Below, in pieces: positions 13,510 to 25,429 of a stretch of 64,000 nucleotides of DNA. Below the pieces are notes generated by a model that saw nothing but the letters and a program-made list of their open reading frames with translations, had not been told where the DNA came from and made no database searches. Source of the DNA: Planococcus citri (lineage: Eukaryota; Arthropoda; Insecta; Hemiptera; Pseudococcidae); contig NC_088679.1 of assembly GCF_950023065.1 (NCBI RefSeq), positions 21,080,001 to 21,144,000 of the forward strand, written 5' to 3'. A program made the translations under genes and the position numbers. Position 1 is the stretch's first letter; each line of letters begins with the position of its first letter.

Positions 13510-14990
13510 GAAAGCTGCGAACTTTTGGATCGAAGTGAATATGCGAAATTATAGAGATCGTAGAGGCCTACTTAGATTTCAAGTTTCATCAAAATCGGTT
13601 CAGCCGTTTTCTAGGTAATGAGTTTTGAAAAATTTCGAAAAAAAATTTTGTCGCTCGATAAACTTGGAAGCTGCGTTCTTTTGGAACTTGATGATGATGC
13701 CAAAATGTTCGACTAGTAACCTAGTTGTGACATTTAAAATTTGATCAAAATCGGTTCAGCCGTTGCTGAGAAATTAAATTTTTAATAAATTTTGTGCAAA
13801 GTCACCCCCCGAAAATTTGAAAAAGCTCACTTTTGTTTTCGATTACGTAAGAAAGCTACGAACTTTTGGATCATGGTGCAAGTGCGAAATCATAGGAACG
13901 GTGATGGACTTGTGATACTTCAAGTTTCAGAAAAATTGGTTCAGTCGTTACTCAAGGTAATGATTTTTAAGTGAAAAATGTCGAAAAAAAATTTTGTCGC
14001 TCGATAAACTTGGAAGCTTTGAACTTTTGAAACACGATGATGGTGACAAATTGTCCGGCTAGTATCCAAGGGCTGACATTTTGAGTTTCATCAAAATCGG
14101 TTCAAAGGTTCCTGAGAAATAAATTTTTAAATGATTTTTTAAGTGAAAAATGTCGAAAAAAAATTTTGTCGCTCGATAAACTTGGAAGCTTTGAACTTTT
14201 GAAACACGATGATGGTGACAAATTGTCCGGCTAGTATCCAAGGGCTGACATTTTGAGTTTCATCAAAATCGGTTCAACCGTTCCTGAGAAATAATTTTTT
14301 TAAAAGTTCAATTTTAAATGAATTCGTGTGCCAAGTCTTTACTTAAATATTTAAGTACTCGTATGTGATGAGGTGAATTTACACATAAAATTTAATTTCT
14401 CAGCAACGGCTGAATCGATTTTGATCAAATTTGAAATTTCAGAACTACACTACTTAGCGGAGATTTCGCCATCATCATCAAGTTCCAAAAGTTCAAAGCT
14501 TCCAAGTTTATCGAGCGACAAAATTTTTTTTCGACATTTTTCACTTAAAAACTCATTTAAAAATTTATTTCTCAGGAACCTTTGAACCGATTTTGATCAA
14601 ACTCAAAATGTCAGCCCTTGGATACTAGCCGGACAATTTGTCACCATCGTCGTGTTTCAAAAGTTCAAAGCTTCCAAGTTTATCGAGCGACAAAATTTTT
14701 TTTCGACATTTTTCACTTAAAAATCATTACCTTGAGTAACGACTGAACCAATTTTTCTGAAACTTGAAGTATCACAAGTCCATCACCATTCCTATGATGC
14801 CAGACTTGCACCATGATCCAGAAGTTCTTAGCTTTCGCGCGTAATCGAAAACAAAATTTTCAAAAGCTCAAAGCTTTCAAATTTGTCGAGCGACAAAATT
14901 TTTTTTCAGAATTTTTCAAAACTCATTACCTAGGAAATGGCTGAACTGATTTCGATGAAACTTGAAATCTCACTAGGTTTGCTCGATTCC
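13510..14990. mobile_element. 1.5 kb foldback element built of tandem subunits
   Basis: The left half (to about 14330) and right half (from about 14370) are inverted copies. Each is built from subunits containing 'gtcgctcgataaacttgg', 'tttgaacttttg' and 'atcaaaatcggttca'. On the left the 'gtcgctcgataa' block recurs near 13650, 13997 and 14168; the last two units repeat almost exactly with a 171-bp period. The complementary 'ttatcgagcgac' block recurs on the right near 14507, 14680 and 14887 ('tgtcgagcgac' in the last). The 'caaaatcggttcagccgtt' phrase is a type I know as common in arthropod mobile elements. There is no transposase frame. The outer right edge lies near 14990; the left edge is less certain. 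Confidence 0.8.
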
Positions 14991-15014
14991 TATTAAGTAT
15001 ACGACCCTCAATTT

Positions 15015-15415
15015 TTTGTGAATCATTCGTGAACGAATTGATCAATTTTTTGAAAGAACCATTCGCCAACGAATCTTTAATTTATGAATAAATTCGTTCG
15101 CGAATGAGTCACTAATACGAATCAATTCGTTCGCGAATGATTCATTGAAAATTGAGTAAATGAATCAATTCGTTCGCGAACGAATCACATGTCTGAATCG
15201 GTTCGTTCGCGAACGATTCACTTGTATGAATTAATTCGTTCGCGAACGATTCACTTGTACGAATCGATTCGTTCGCGAACGATTCACTTCTACGAATCGA
15301 TTCATTCACGAACGAGTCACTTGTACAAATCGATTCGTTCACAAACAAGTCACTTATACGAATCAGTTCGTTCGCGAATCACTGTTTAAATAAAAGTGGA
15401 TCAATTCGTTCGTAA
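15015..15415. repeat. 33-bp tandem repeat with a 14-bp palindromic core
   Basis: The block TTCGTTCGCGAAC recurs with starts near 15169, 15202, 15235, 15268, 15301, 15334 and 15367, exactly 33 bp apart. Earlier diverged copies start near 15093 and 15126 and a last partial one near 15404. The core TCGTTCGCGAACGA is its own reverse complement. Because 33 is a multiple of three, both strands stay open and encode 11-residue periodic peptides; I regard these as by-products. The array sits directly beside the foldback element and is GC-richer than its surroundings. Confidence 0.95.
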
Positions 15416-15440
15416 AAGATATTTATTTTACGAAAAGTCG

Positions 15441-15494
15441 GTCTTCTCACGCTTAATGCGTGAGAGTTTTTTTTTTTTTGTTTTTTGTGAAGAC
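15441..15494. other. hairpin with two stem segments around a T run
   Basis: The inner stem TCTCACGC / GCGTGAGA (15445-15452 with 15458-15465) has a 5-nt loop. An outer segment GTCTTC (15441-15446) can alternatively pair with GAAGAC (15489-15494) across a T-rich stretch. It lies between the 33-bp array and the next element and may be the edge of either. Confidence 0.5.
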
Positions 15495-15530
15495 AGTAAA
15501 GTTGGCTTGTCCCTCTTATTTTGCTACTAG

Positions 15531-16871
15531 AGGGTGTCTACCGGCACGAAAAAGGTGATAATCTTTTTCACTATTTTAGCTGCCAACTTTTGAAATTCAA
15601 AAATTTTTTGCGAATTCAACAGTTGGTTGGTAAAGTTTTGAAAAAGATTCGCAATTCATCCAAAATTGCGAACTTCCACTTTTTTTCAAAGTTTTTGCCA
15701 TAATTATGGTTCAAGAAAATAAAGAAAAAATCTTTTCAAATCACAAGTTTTCTTTTGCCCATCGCTTCCCTTGGGTCATTTGGCTTTTTTAAAAATTTTC
15801 TGAAAAATGATATTTCAAAACCAAAGAGATAGTTTTACAAAATCTTGAGTAGGAAAAAAAATTACAATTTTGCAGGTCATTGCATCATTTTTTTTTTTTT
15901 TTTAATTCAAAAAAGTAGTCCAAAAATGTCTTGATTCAGAATTTCAATGAACCGTACGAAGTTACGAACCTTGTTAGAGGTTGAATAATTTTTTTGGTCA
16001 ATTATCTAACTCGTTCTTTTGAATAAAATGATGAAATGGGCAGGGAGGGGGGGGAGAAGAGGGTGAGTCTCGAAATTGTATGTACCTTCATGGAGAAGGG
16101 GACACTTTGAAGACTTGATATTAGGTAGTAAAAGTAGTGAATAAGTAGTGAATTTAGTCAAAAATGTAGTGAAAAAATGAAAAAAAAAATCAAAAGTGCA
16201 TCAAAAACCTTCAAATTATTGAAAAAAAGTCAATTTTCGATTAAATTGAAAAATACTTCGTATACGAATTTTCTAATCTTCCACATTTCAATTTTTTCGA
16301 AAATTTTCTTGTGAAAAATTTTATTTCGTCAATTTTTTTGTATATGGAAGAGAAGGGGGCCGAGTGGAGAGCTTTCTGAAAATTTTGTTTAAAAAAAAAT
16401 AGTGAAAGATTAGAAGACGTAATGATTTAAAAAAAAAAAAAATCTGTGAGATACCATGGGGGGAAGGAGGGGAATTAACTATGGGTAGATTAAGGTGCCA
16501 AAAAAATCACACGAATTTAAGGGTTGTCTAACGGTCATGAATGTCATGAAAGTCATGAAAAAAGTCATGAATCTTGCTCGAAACACACTTAAAAAAATTT
16601 TTGAAAGCCCATAAAATGAAAAAAAATCAAAAATTTGTTCAAGAAATCAGAAAACTTAAAAAACTGAAATATTTACTTGCTTACCAATTAAAAAAAAATT
16701 CCTCGCAGTTTCAAGTTATTTAATTTCTTTTTTTTTTTGAGGGGAAGGGGGATTTTCATGCGGTAAAAATGTGAAAAATAAGTCATGAAAAAGTCATGAT
16801 TTTTAGTCGGTGAGTTTTGTTAGACACCCTGTTTAGTTTTCTGGATTTTAGTAGGCAGTTAGGCACCCTGG
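15531..16871. mobile_element. GGTGTCTA-ended element carrying GTAGTGAA words
   Basis: It begins AGGGTGTCTACCGG and ends near GGCACCCTGG, an inverted terminal match. An array of GTAGTGAA-like words sits at about 16125-16180. It contains no conserved protein. A second, smaller element with the same type of end (16521-16833) lies inside its right part. The boundaries of the outer copy are less certain than those of the inner one. Confidence 0.45.
16521..16833. mobile_element. small GGTGTCTA-ended element with GTCATGAA words
   Basis: The left end GGGTTGTCTAACGG is followed directly by four copies of the word GTCATGAA (16534-16572). The right end TTAGACACCCTG (about 16820-16831) is preceded by AAGTCATGAAAAAGTCATGA in the same orientation (16780-16800). 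The layout, an inverted terminal motif plus a same-orientation word array just inside each end, matches the element at 31475-32628, but the word is different. Confidence 0.6.
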
Positions 16872-18984
16872 CTACTTAATCTCATCACCATCCATTTTTG
16901 CTGAGTGAACTCTCCCCCCCCCCCTTATCTTTAACTTGATGTCCACTCTCTTCGTGTATTTGTCATCCAAAATTTCGATTTTATGCATCAAATTGACCAT
17001 TTCACGTCACGTCTAGCTATACTATTATCATTGATTTTATCGTTATACCTAAAAATATACGCGACAACTTTCCTCATTAATTCGCCAGATCGCCACGTGA
17101 TTATGAATGGACACGTATGACTTTTTGTAATCAAATTGTAACGATCTGTGAAGGTCACCGTCGTCGTCCACTTCTGTATATGCATTTCAACATCGCATCG
17201 TACCGTAATAATGCTACCGGGCAGCGAACACGCAAACATGAATTCGCAACAAATCCCAATGGAATAGCAGTACCAAATGAAGAGGGGTTCGTTCTTTCTA
17301 AAAATTGCAGTACTTTTTTTCCTAATCATCAAAATAGTCATAAAGTGTAGGGAAACATTGAAAATTGGCACCGATTATCGTTCTAAATAAATGTTGAAAT
17401 ATGCAACTCGTAATTCGTATACGTTTTCTTCTGTGTACGATGTACTCCTACGAGTAGTATACGTTATGTTGTGTATAATTTAATGCATTAGCTCGTAAAT
17501 ATTAGTCGAATTTTTTCGCGTAATTGTGCTGCCCTTTGCTTCTGCATCTGTGTTTGATTTTTTCCTTTTTGCACGTTTAGAAACTAAACTACGTTAACGT
17601 TATTGTACTCGTTGAAAAATTTCCCATAAAGTTAGCAACACATCCTACGGACTGTCTTGATTTTGAATTATATTGGCTGACGATTCGTTGATCATCCTCT
17701 CACACTCTTCCTGTATTTGATAAGGATATAGAACGTGGTGTAGAGCTGAGTCATACATTTTTGGATGAAAACTGTATCGTTATCTAAACGTAACGTAAGA
17801 TTGATCGAATTCTTCTCGAGCTGATAGACTTCAGATTTGATATGCAATAATTATTTCAGATTCATAGTAGAAAAAATTGATCGATGATGGTTACCGAAAG
17901 GAATTTATTTCCAACTTGGCTCATCAGGCAACATGATACTATTTTGAAAAACATGATACATAATGAGATAACCTTGAAATGAAACTCGATCTTTATCAGG
18001 ATTTTGCTTGATTTCTCAAACAATAAGGACTTGTTTATTCATATCTCCCGTTCATCTCTTCCTATGCATTGTTTCTTTGCAGTCGGTTTGTTGATCACTT
18101 TGTATTCGGAATTTTTCTCTTTTTTCGACCCTTCTACACGATCATCTCTCGTATAACAAAAACCTCCACTTATTAACCACGTCGTAATCCATCATAATCT
18201 CGCATCTACATCCTAAATCTCATCTTCGGAGCACAAACGCTTATCGTACGAACACGTACCTCGTAAATTTATCCAAAAAGCCCATTAATTCGTCTCACTT
18301 TTAATCACAGCGGCTTGGCGCGGCGACTGGCGTCGTTGACGATGGCGAAGCTAAGGCGAAGGCGACGACGGAGGCGAGTAAACGAAATACCAAAGGAAGA
18401 GTCAATTTAATACCCAATTTATTTCATGTCCCTTTCAACGGGTAATAATCCGCGAAACAGCGTCGTGCCATACGCAACGAATAACGTCGAGAGCGTGGGA
18501 ATCGTCAGCATCGCTTTGTTGTACAGTATTTTCGCTGATGACGTAGATATATGTATACTTTCGTGTGTATACGAAAAAATATTTACATTTTGTTTTCACG
18601 TAAAAGAAAACCTTTCACGTAAAAGAAAAGCGTAATATTCGGATGCCAACACCTCTTAGTAATGTTGAAGAAGGAGGAAGTTTCACTGTAGATGTAATAC
18701 TCGTATGTATTCTACTCGTACTTGTATAGTCGTTTGGGCGAGGAGAGACTTTCTTATATTATGAGAAAATCACTTGGGATGGGACGTCTGCCATCGAATT
18801 CATCGAAAGTTGAATTTTCGAAAAAAAAAAGAAATCTCAAAATAAAATCGACTTTTTCGGTGAATTTTAGCCACGCACGCTCTAAATTGAAAGTAGAGTG
18901 AGGCAAAATTTTGTACTGTATTGAACCGTTTTAGTTCTTCAAAAAAAAAAAAATGTGAATAAAAATATTTTTGGGTGTGATTTA
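16872..18984. other. mostly single-copy stretch with a GC-rich patch
   Basis: No gene is supported. About 18308-18385 is a GC-rich, GGCGA-rich patch bounded by an acceptor-like CACAG and a donor-like GCGAGTAAAC, with an ATG that would encode an arginine-rich run. It could be a non-coding first exon or a simple repeat. Its exit phase would not fit the first LIM exon directly. Confidence 0.3.
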
Positions 18985-20625
18985 TCGGCACGACAGAAAA
19001 AGGCGTTTTCACGACGAGAAAAGGGCATTTTAACGACAAAAAAGGACATTGCACGGGAAAATAATCATTTCACGACGAAAAAAGTTTTCAAACGACGGTA
19101 AATGAATTTGAACGACAATGTAAGATATTGCCCGACAGAATAATTTATTGCACGTCTATATGTGTGGGCGCATACGGAAAGGGACCTACCGACCAAAACG
19201 TAAATTTTACAGGAGAGCCGTTTAAAGTTTTGCGCGCGGTTATTTCTCTTGTTGTTACTGTAAGATTACGTAGGGGTATTCCAACTTCGAAGGTCCTACA
19301 CTTTACCACACACTCACACACACCCTCCAATGACCTCTACCGGTCAGATTATGCACTGCATTCAAGTTTTTTCGATTATGAATTCTGTCATGGTTCACTT
19401 AGAAGCGAAAAATTTCGATGAAATAGGAGTTATTGGCGGGTTTGGGAGGTTCCATTCGATTCTCTAAGAGTTCCTACAACAATTTCAGGAAAAAAAAAAT
19501 TTTCATTTTTTGGTCGGTAGGTCCCTTTCCGTACGCGCCCTCACATATAATATATTCAACGACGAAATGTGCACGACAGAAAAATGTAGAAATGAACGAC
19601 AAAAAAAATGCAAGTTTATAGGAAAACGAACGACATGAAAAATTATAAAAGCACGTCACAAAAAATTAAAAATAAAAAGTTCGTCTACTGAACCAGCAGT
19701 GCTTTTTTCGATTTCGCTGACCTTCCAGAAGAACGAAGTATGAACAAGTGTTCAGATCAATCAAATAGGGAATTTGTATAGTGTATGTACCTGGGTAATT
19801 CTCTCTGAAAAAAAAGTCAATTTTGATATGGTGCGGGGTAACATTTCTATGAGAACAGTCAACCAGTCCTGCCACTTACCAGAAAAAATGTTAGATTGGG
19901 AAGCTAGCAAAAATAATTAAAAATTGCTCTAAAATTGGCGCAAAAAGTGTGTGACAGTGTTTTCAAACCTGTGTGTTCTATGATAATGGGAATATGTCAA
20001 TTTTTCCCCAAAAAAATGAAGTTCATGACACTTTATAACATTTCTTTTCAAAAACATGGCGTGTGACAACCAAGTCCAAGGACATTTGGGGTATAAAATT
20101 GAATGTACACCAATGAAAGGAGGGGCTAAAAATCTCAATACCAAATGTGAAATGTGTGGGGGGGGTGATCCTTCAATGGACCAGAAAAAAAGAAAAATTC
20201 ATGCTAAAATCTCTGAGAAATTTGCCATGTATACGAATTTTACCTTTTTTTGAGAATTACCCACCTATACATATACCTAAATGTACTATAAGTTTTACTG
20301 ATGGGACGCGACGAGGTGGAAAGTTTCACAAACGTTCTCTTTTCGTAAATTCATGTTTACAAGTTGTTTTTTTTTCAAAAAGAGTAATTTTTTCGATTTT
20401 TTTTTTTTGGTGGAGAATAATTTATTTTCCCGGGCAATTACTTTTTAGGCGGGCAATAATTTATTTGGATGTGGATTACATTTATTTCGTCGTTTGTATG
20501 AAATAAAATTGTCGTTCGTATTACCTAACTTGTCGTGCTGAACTGTCGTTAAAAATCGTCGTTGAAATAGCCTATTTTGTCGTTCAAATGTCCTGTCGTT
20601 TGAATCACTTTTTCTGTCGTGCCGA
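18985..20625. mobile_element. 1.64 kb TIR element with ACGACA-rich subterminal arrays
   Basis: The ends are perfect 18-bp inverted repeats, TCGGCACGACAGAAAAAG, flanked by TA on both sides (18983-18984 and 20626-20627), which fits a TA target duplication. Inside each end are irregularly spaced ACGACA or ACGACG words separated by short variable spacers, pointing inward on the left (18990-19150) and inverted on the right (about 20505-20615). No transposase is visible. A second TIR element is nested in the left half. The TA flank would fit a Tc1/mariner-mobilised non-autonomous element, but that is inference from two bases. Confidence 0.8.
19157..19550. mobile_element. nested 0.4 kb TIR element
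   Basis: The left arm (about 19157-19199) contains CGGAAAGGGACCTACCGACC and the right arm (about 19507-19550) is its inverse, about 43 bp with few mismatches. The flanking DNA on both sides carries the ACGACA words of the host element, so this copy inserted into that element. Both arms give the same short peptide in frames of opposite strand, an artefact of the inversion. Confidence 0.8.
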
Positions 20626-21477
20626 TATATATTTCCCAATATTTTTTGGTCACTTTTTCAAAATTTTAAATACTATGAAGTAAAGTTACTTTTTTTCCCC
20701 AAATTTTTGTCTTATTTTTTTAATGTATTTTTTTTATATTGGCTACATTGTCTTTATAGCGAAAATTGTAGCTTTTCGCTTTCTGCCAAAACAAAACAAG
20801 CAGTGTAGCATTTTCTCGTAATTGACAAAAAGTATCGTTTCATGCGAAAAATTGCTTGAAATTGTCGGTTTCTTGCAAAAAAATATTTAAGGGTCTCACT
20901 GTTTTGCCAAAAAGTCTCGCATTTTGCCCAATAATTACAAGAAGATCTCACTTCTTCGATAAAATTGCAAAAAGGATTCACATTTTAGTTTTTGGTCAAA
21001 TTATGGCTACTGCTTTTCGCTAAAATTTTCAAAATTTGCTCACCTATTGCCAAAAACTTCCACTTCGTTTTGCTAAATATTGCTAAAAAGTTTCGCTTTT
21101 TTGCCAACAAATTTTCAAGAACTCCCCTTTTTTCTAAAATTATTGCAAAGTCTTAATGCTTTCAAACAACAAAAATTCCAAAAAATCTCACTTTTTTCAA
21201 TTTGGTTAGAAGCTTTGCTTTTCTCATAAAGATTGTCAAAATGCCAGTCTGTCTTTTGGTGAAATTTTCAAAGTTTTCGCTTTTTTTACAAATACTACTT
21301 TTTTTTCAAAAAAATAGCTAAAAAGTTTCGTTTTTTTTTCACCAAAAATTCCTAAAAAAATCCAAGTTTTTTGCTAAACAAATAAAAATATCAAAATATA
21401 GTTTCACCTTTTGTCAAATGTGCCAAAAAATCTCGTTTTTAAAAATCGTTTTTTGGCAAAAAAATGTCCGAAAAATC
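20626..21477. repeat. degenerate word array (GCCAAAAAGTCTCGC type)
   Basis: From about 20750 the sequence is a loose tandem of phrases such as TTGCCAAAAAGTCTCGC, 'aaaatttcaaaa' and 'tctcacttttt', with irregular spacing of roughly 30-45 bp. Similar arrays in the same orientation lie at 24540-25170 and 54880-55640. No coding potential. Confidence 0.6.
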
Positions 21478-24400
21478 GCCTGGGTCATTCCATGCCAAAT
21501 CGACGGATTTTTGCGCGAGGGGGGCTTCGATCTTTTTCAAAATTAGATCATAATGTAGAGGTCATCAAACGATGATGAATGACGCAAACCAGACGTTTTT
21601 TCGATTTTTTTTTTGGCGGAGCTGTGGGGCTTCAAAGTTTTTCAAAATGGGTGAAATTGGAAAATTTCAGTTGCAAATTGCTCCGGTTGCACGTGGTATT
21701 GAATTTTGAACTTTTTTTCAAATTGTAGTACTTTGAGAGGGTAATTGACGAATAATGTCAAAATCAGTGTTGCCACTTTCAAAAATTTTAAAAAAAATCG
21801 ATTTAAAAACTTATAATTTAAATATAACTATGATCTTCACGAGTAAAAATTCTGAAAAAATTCTCAGTTTTAGTCCTTTTTATGTAGAATAACATATCCA
21901 AGAATTGAACTGGCATTTTTTTCATTTTCGAGAAAAAAAAATTACAAGTTTATTACACTTTTATTGCAAAAATACCATCAGAAACCTAAAAAATTAAAAT
22001 TTTTGCATTTTTGCATTTTTGAGATATTTTACTAATGTGTAGACGAATATGTAAAAAAAATCCTCACAGTCTTGTTTTCTGCTAATATTTTGATGGATTT
22101 TCTTTAGCAACACATTTTCAAAAGTTTCACTTTTTCACTAGAAATTGCCAATAAATCTCACTTTTTTTTTACCAAAAGTTGTAAAATAATCTATTTTTCA
22201 TGACTTTTTCCAATTCTGCTCTCTCCTAAAATTGGCCTGGTCTCGATCAAAATTTTTTTCTTGAAACTTTTTAAATTAAATTTCGGTTCCCAAGTTAACT
22301 ACTTTTTTTTTTTTTTTTTTGAAAAAATCTAGTACGAGCCCTCGCTTTGTCGGTATCAAAATAACTCAGAAAATGGGTTAAATACCATAAAATACCCTTC
22401 TTCAACGTATACGAGTTATATTTCAGCTATCTAAAGTAAAATCACCGAGTGAAACCTGTTGAACTAGACACTGGTAAAAACGAATCGATTCATTTTTGAA
22501 AATTAGGTCACTCAAAACCCAAAAAACCATCAAATGGAAGACTATACTTAGGACTAATTGCGGTTACGAAGAGTGGTACTCGTTATAGTGGTCGGCTACG
22601 ATGTCGAAGAGTTCATTGTCATGGAAGGCGAACACAAAAGAACATAGGCTGGAATAGGAAACGCGGTACACGCGTTCGCGATTCTGATTTAACGATACGA
22701 TTGTGTAAACGAATGTGCAGGAATTTAGTATAACTCGTTGTAAATCTCGAAAGGATGTGAAGTACTTTGAGTACATACGTACCTACAAGTACCTAAACTA
22801 AAACGTTGAATATTCTAGTACAGTACAAGATGGTCTCAAGTATGTAGACGAGTTTTTTTTGAGGTGGTGTTCGAGCGAGTTGGCTATTTTTCTCTCGGAC
22901 TGAAATTCCAGAACACTCTGATACAAGATTCAAAATGACCACGACTATCGACCATTTTGCGAATCGAAATCATATTCGTAAACTAATCTGATATCTTCTT
23001 CAATTACATTCCCAATACGATATGTCATCGCACTGTTTGAAAATTAGCACATGCCACGAGAGGTCAATCTAAAAAGTAACGCTTCGTCTGCGACTCCGGA
23101 AGACTTAATCGTCAACGATTGAAAAACCATGTTAGATTCGACGAATGCATAAAAGAGCAATTATGTACCTACTACGAGTACAGCCGGCGCGCCGCCTTAT
23201 ATGATTCAATTTGTAGTCTCCTGCGACTGCGAGAAGCGAGAGATCGTGTGACGTGAAGTATAAGATGATTCATTTTATCGTCCGACCACTATATAGCCAA
23301 GCCACACGTGGATTGTTTACAATGATTTATAGCTCAAACTGAGCCAATTATTGCACAGCAGAATTTTAATACATACTGCGAGCTAACCGCGGCGGTTGTG
23401 TAGATTTCGATGATACCTTTATAACCGCGTAGTATACGATACACTCAGAATGATGCTGCTTTTGTTTTATCGATACAATAAAAACGTAGGCACGCAGATT
23501 ACATTCTACAACTTAATCTGTAAGTTCTCGATAGTGCGCTAATTTATTACGAAACTAGCCAATTTACGAGCTGCAATCAAACACACCTCGGCGATACACA
23601 GATAAATATTGTTTTTGAGAAGGGAAACATATCAGAGAATGAGTATTGAAATTCTGAAATTTTACTCATCAGTCATCATGGAGGAATCATTCAAGAAAAT
23701 ACCTTTGTATTCAACTATCGATTTCAGTTTCAACAAAAAATGGACTTTTAGACTAAACGAAGTCCCAAACTCACGAAGTTTAAAATTTCATCTGCTCTGA
23801 GTGATTTTTTTGTGTGAGTTGAAAAACCAAAAAAAAAATCAGTAACTGTCTCTTCGCAGAAATATCCAATTGTTTTTGTAAAAGTGAAAAATGTCATTTT
23901 TGAATTGAAATAGCACGTCTGAGATCCTCCCTCGCCCCTCTCGGACCAGATTCTGGTTGGACTGCAAGAATGAATCGTACCCAATTCGTTTGAAAAAAAG
24001 GTCTTTTTTAAATTGCGTATCAAATTTCAATTACCTCATCTTCTCAGCAGCAATTACAGTAAAAGCAAATTTCATCTTGTCATGGAGCTTTGGAAGTCGA
24101 TCAAAAGAAATGGAATTTCAAATAAATGGTCAAATAGAAGTTGTGAATAGGGTGGAAAAGTCTCATCATGTGACCTCTGACCATGTCTGACATCAGAGCA
24201 TTAGTGATTTGAAGAAACGTAACTTTGATTACTTTTTTTCGCACAAATGTAACCAAAATTTCAACTCAGTAACCTCATTCCTACCAATTTTGTCAGTATT
24301 GATACATCGCAATGAATTATTTCCCTCATTTTTCAACGCTTCATTCATAAAGTTCTGGCATTTTTTAGTACACAACACTCATACTCAACATTTTGGTCCC

Positions 24401-24539
24401 TAAAATTTTTTTCTCACAAATTTCCAAAAATTTAATTTTTTTCAATCATTTTGAAGAAAAAAAACGATGATAATTTGAATTAATAAATAAATTAAGAAAG
24501 TTTACGCAGCATTATTCTTTTCCAATTGGCTACACTGCC
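21478..24539. other. mixed stretch: GC-richer module, then single-copy DNA
   Basis: About 21478-21770 is a distinct GC-richer module starting 'tgggtcattccatgccaaat', which looks like a repeat fragment, but I see no second copy in the window. A short continuation of the degenerate word array lies near 22080-22200. About 22440-23640 looks single-copy, with no exon I can define. The ORF at 22564-22776 on the minus strand has no recognisable motif. Confidence 0.35.
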
Positions 24540-25170
24540 TTTTCAGAGTTTTGGTCACAAAACTGTTATTGGTGTTTTTTCGAGAAAAAAATCCAAAAAG
24601 TCTGAATTTTTTTCCAAAAATTATCTTAAATTGCCAATAAATTGTAATGAGTCCTAATTTTTGTTAAAATTGTAAAAATCTTGAGTTAAGTCAAAAATTG
24701 ACAAAAAATCCTTTTTTTTTGAAAAATTTACTTCAATTTTTACTTTATTGGTGATTTTTTTGTGGGAAATTCCAAAGAATCTAATTTTTCTTCAAAAATT
24801 GTCCTAAAGTACTTATCGCTTTTTTGCTACAAATTGTGAAAAAATATCAAAAGTCTTTTTTTTCATAAGTTATGCAAAAATTTAGTTTGTTGACAATAAT
24901 TCCTCAAAAGCCCTGCTTTTATTAAAATTAAAAAATTGTCAAAAATTTGTCAATTTTCCAAAAATTAACAAAAAATTTTTCTTTTTTGCAAAAAGCCTAA
25001 AAATTGTCGTTTTCTTTAAATAATCTCATTTTTTTCCAAAAATTGACCAAAATCTCGCTTTTTGTTAAAAATTGGATTTTTTACCAAAAATTGTACAAAA
25101 ATCTCATTTTGTTGCCAAAAATTGCTAAAAAGTCTGTCCTTTCTACCAGAACATTGTAAAATAAACTTTT
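24540..25170. repeat. degenerate word array (AAAAATTGCTAAAAAGTCT type)
   Basis: Irregular repetition of phrases such as 'ccaaaaattg', 'gtcaaaaat' and 'aaaagtct', in the same style and orientation as the arrays at 20750-21477 and 54880-55640. Confidence 0.6.
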
Positions 25171-25429
25171 TGAAATTACAAACCAGGACACGATCCTTGG
25201 AATAAGTATAATTTTGCACTTAATTCGAAAACGACTATCAAGGTATGTACTTATTTTTACTTGTGCTCTAACATTGAAATTTCTCACCACAAAAAAATAA
25301 AATTTTCAGCTTGAAAATTTCTTTACCAATTTTTGTGACCTCAAAAACAGCCATTCTTGCTACAGCTAGCTATTGAAATATGCTGAAATAGCCTAAATAG
25401 GGTGGTCCTTACGTAAATACACAACAAAA

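Noticed and set aside
15142..15389. 11-residue periodic peptides on both strands
   Set aside because: A 33-bp repeat keeps any stop-free frame open on both strands. Nothing else supports translation.
18308..18440. ATG in a GC-rich patch as the abLIM first exon
   Set aside because: A donor at GCGA|GTAAAC would leave phase 0, but the first LIM exon needs one leftover nucleotide. Kept only as a GC-rich patch.
19128..19659. Peptides sharing GAYGKGPTDQ in several frames
   Set aside because: They are translations of the inverted repeats of the nested TIR element and have no known domain.
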